From: Pelagophyceae sp. CCMP2097 | Taxonomy: Eukaryota > Sar > Pelagophyceae | Length of the DNA: 57,537 nt | Assembly (NCBI GenBank): GCA_026770575.1 | Contig: MU657164.1 | Coordinates: forward strand, 604,083-661,619 | Direction of reading: 5' to 3' | Shown: piece by piece, positions 57,133 through 57,537 of the stretch | Position numbering within the stretch: position 1 is the first letter of the stretch | Layout: every line of letters begins with the position of its first letter | Notes under the pieces: generated by a model | The model's input: only the letters and a program-made list of their open reading frames with translations | Told to the model about the DNA's origin: nothing | Databases searched by the model: none | Translations under genes and position numbers: made by a program

Positions 57133-57537
57133 GGCCGTAGGGTCCAGCCTACCCTACGTAGGGTCGTAGGGCCCTACGTAGGGTCCCACGTAGGGTACCG
57201 TAGGGTACCGTGAAATGAAGGGGTTTTGTAAGCACCATTTAGGCATCGCCCGCGATGTCGTCGTCGTCGTCGTCGACGGCCCCGGACTCGGCGGGCTCGT
57301 CGTCTGAGTCGTCCTGGACGTCCAGGTCCGCGTCGGGGTCGCCGAACAGGTCCGCGTCGGCGTCCTCCGTCTCGTCGACGAAGACGCTGCGTGGCGCGTC
57401 GGCGGCCTCGCCGTCGGACTCGGACTCGCTAAAATCCCACAGTGGCTTCCGTATGGGACCCTACGCGGTCGCGTAGGGTCCAGCCTACCCTACGTAGGGT
57501 CGTAGGGCCCTACGTAGGGCCCTACGCGACGACCCAG
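57133..57537. repeat. Second paired CCTACGTAGGG element, bracketing the acidic frame
   Basis: Palindromic motif copies at about 57,133-57,215 and 57,465-57,530 flank the acidic minus-strand exon-like frame. The preceding block 57,000-57,075 matches 30,528-30,590 (CAGCACGGCACCGCCCGGCT). Confidence 0.75.
57239..57428 (-). CDS. Acidic C-terminal exon-like frame (partial, unidentified)
   Basis: Reading the minus strand from a TTTTAG acceptor, about 62 codons end in TAA. They are rich in Asp, Glu and Ser (SESESDGEAADAP near the start, a run of six Asp near the end) with GC-biased third positions typical of the real exons here. It sits between two copies of the palindromic CCTACGTAGGG element. Shorter related acidic frames (SSDDEDGELPSS; PSDDDEDDESPSP) lie on the minus strand near 6,060-6,110 and 30,350-30,400 beside the same element. 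No function is recognised; upstream exons would lie beyond the window end. Confidence 0.4.

Overview
This is nuclear DNA from a eukaryote, most likely a GC-rich microalga. The reasons are spliceosomal introns throughout, no bacterial-style gene packing, and a protein built from repeated L-A-N-x-A-W-A-F units, which are common in pelagophyte and dinoflagellate predictions. Ordinary GT-AG introns and the pelagophyte-like repeat proteins make a stramenopile alga such as a pelagophyte my preferred guess; that is inference. Genes had to be assembled by hand from short exons, because the long open frames in this window are nearly all tandem repeats inside introns.

Region by region: 1-7.7 kb has no intact gene, only dispersed and satellite repeats and one broken WD40 exon. 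7,767-28,510 (+) holds one 19-exon gene whose joined reading frame (2,103 nt, 700 residues) encodes an S-formylglutathione hydrolase fused to a class III alcohol dehydrogenase (glutathione-dependent formaldehyde / S-nitrosoglutathione reductase type). 28.5-40.2 kb is repeat-rich and apparently intergenic, with several inverted-repeat elements and an LRR gene fragment. 40.2-40.75 kb (+) carries exons of an RRM RNA-binding domain, followed at 42,293-50,455 (+) by an eight-exon gene of about 14 helical repeats (OPR/HPR-like, probably organelle RNA binding); the two may be one gene. 51,586-55,742 (-) is a complete six-exon SOUL-type heme-binding protein gene, tail-to-tail with the repeat-protein gene. 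55.9-57.5 kb is repetitive and ends in an acidic C-terminal exon-like frame.

The two halves of the fusion perform consecutive steps of glutathione-dependent formaldehyde oxidation: the dehydrogenase makes S-formylglutathione and the hydrolase releases formate and glutathione. Nothing in the sequence links the other genes to that pathway. Coding sequence is about 10% of the fusion locus. Its long introns, and those of the neighbouring genes, are filled with arrays of related 10-20 bp units and a roughly 170 bp interspersed element. Acceptor sites are almost invariably AG|G (30 of 31 in the three best-resolved genes) and donors are often GTGCGT.
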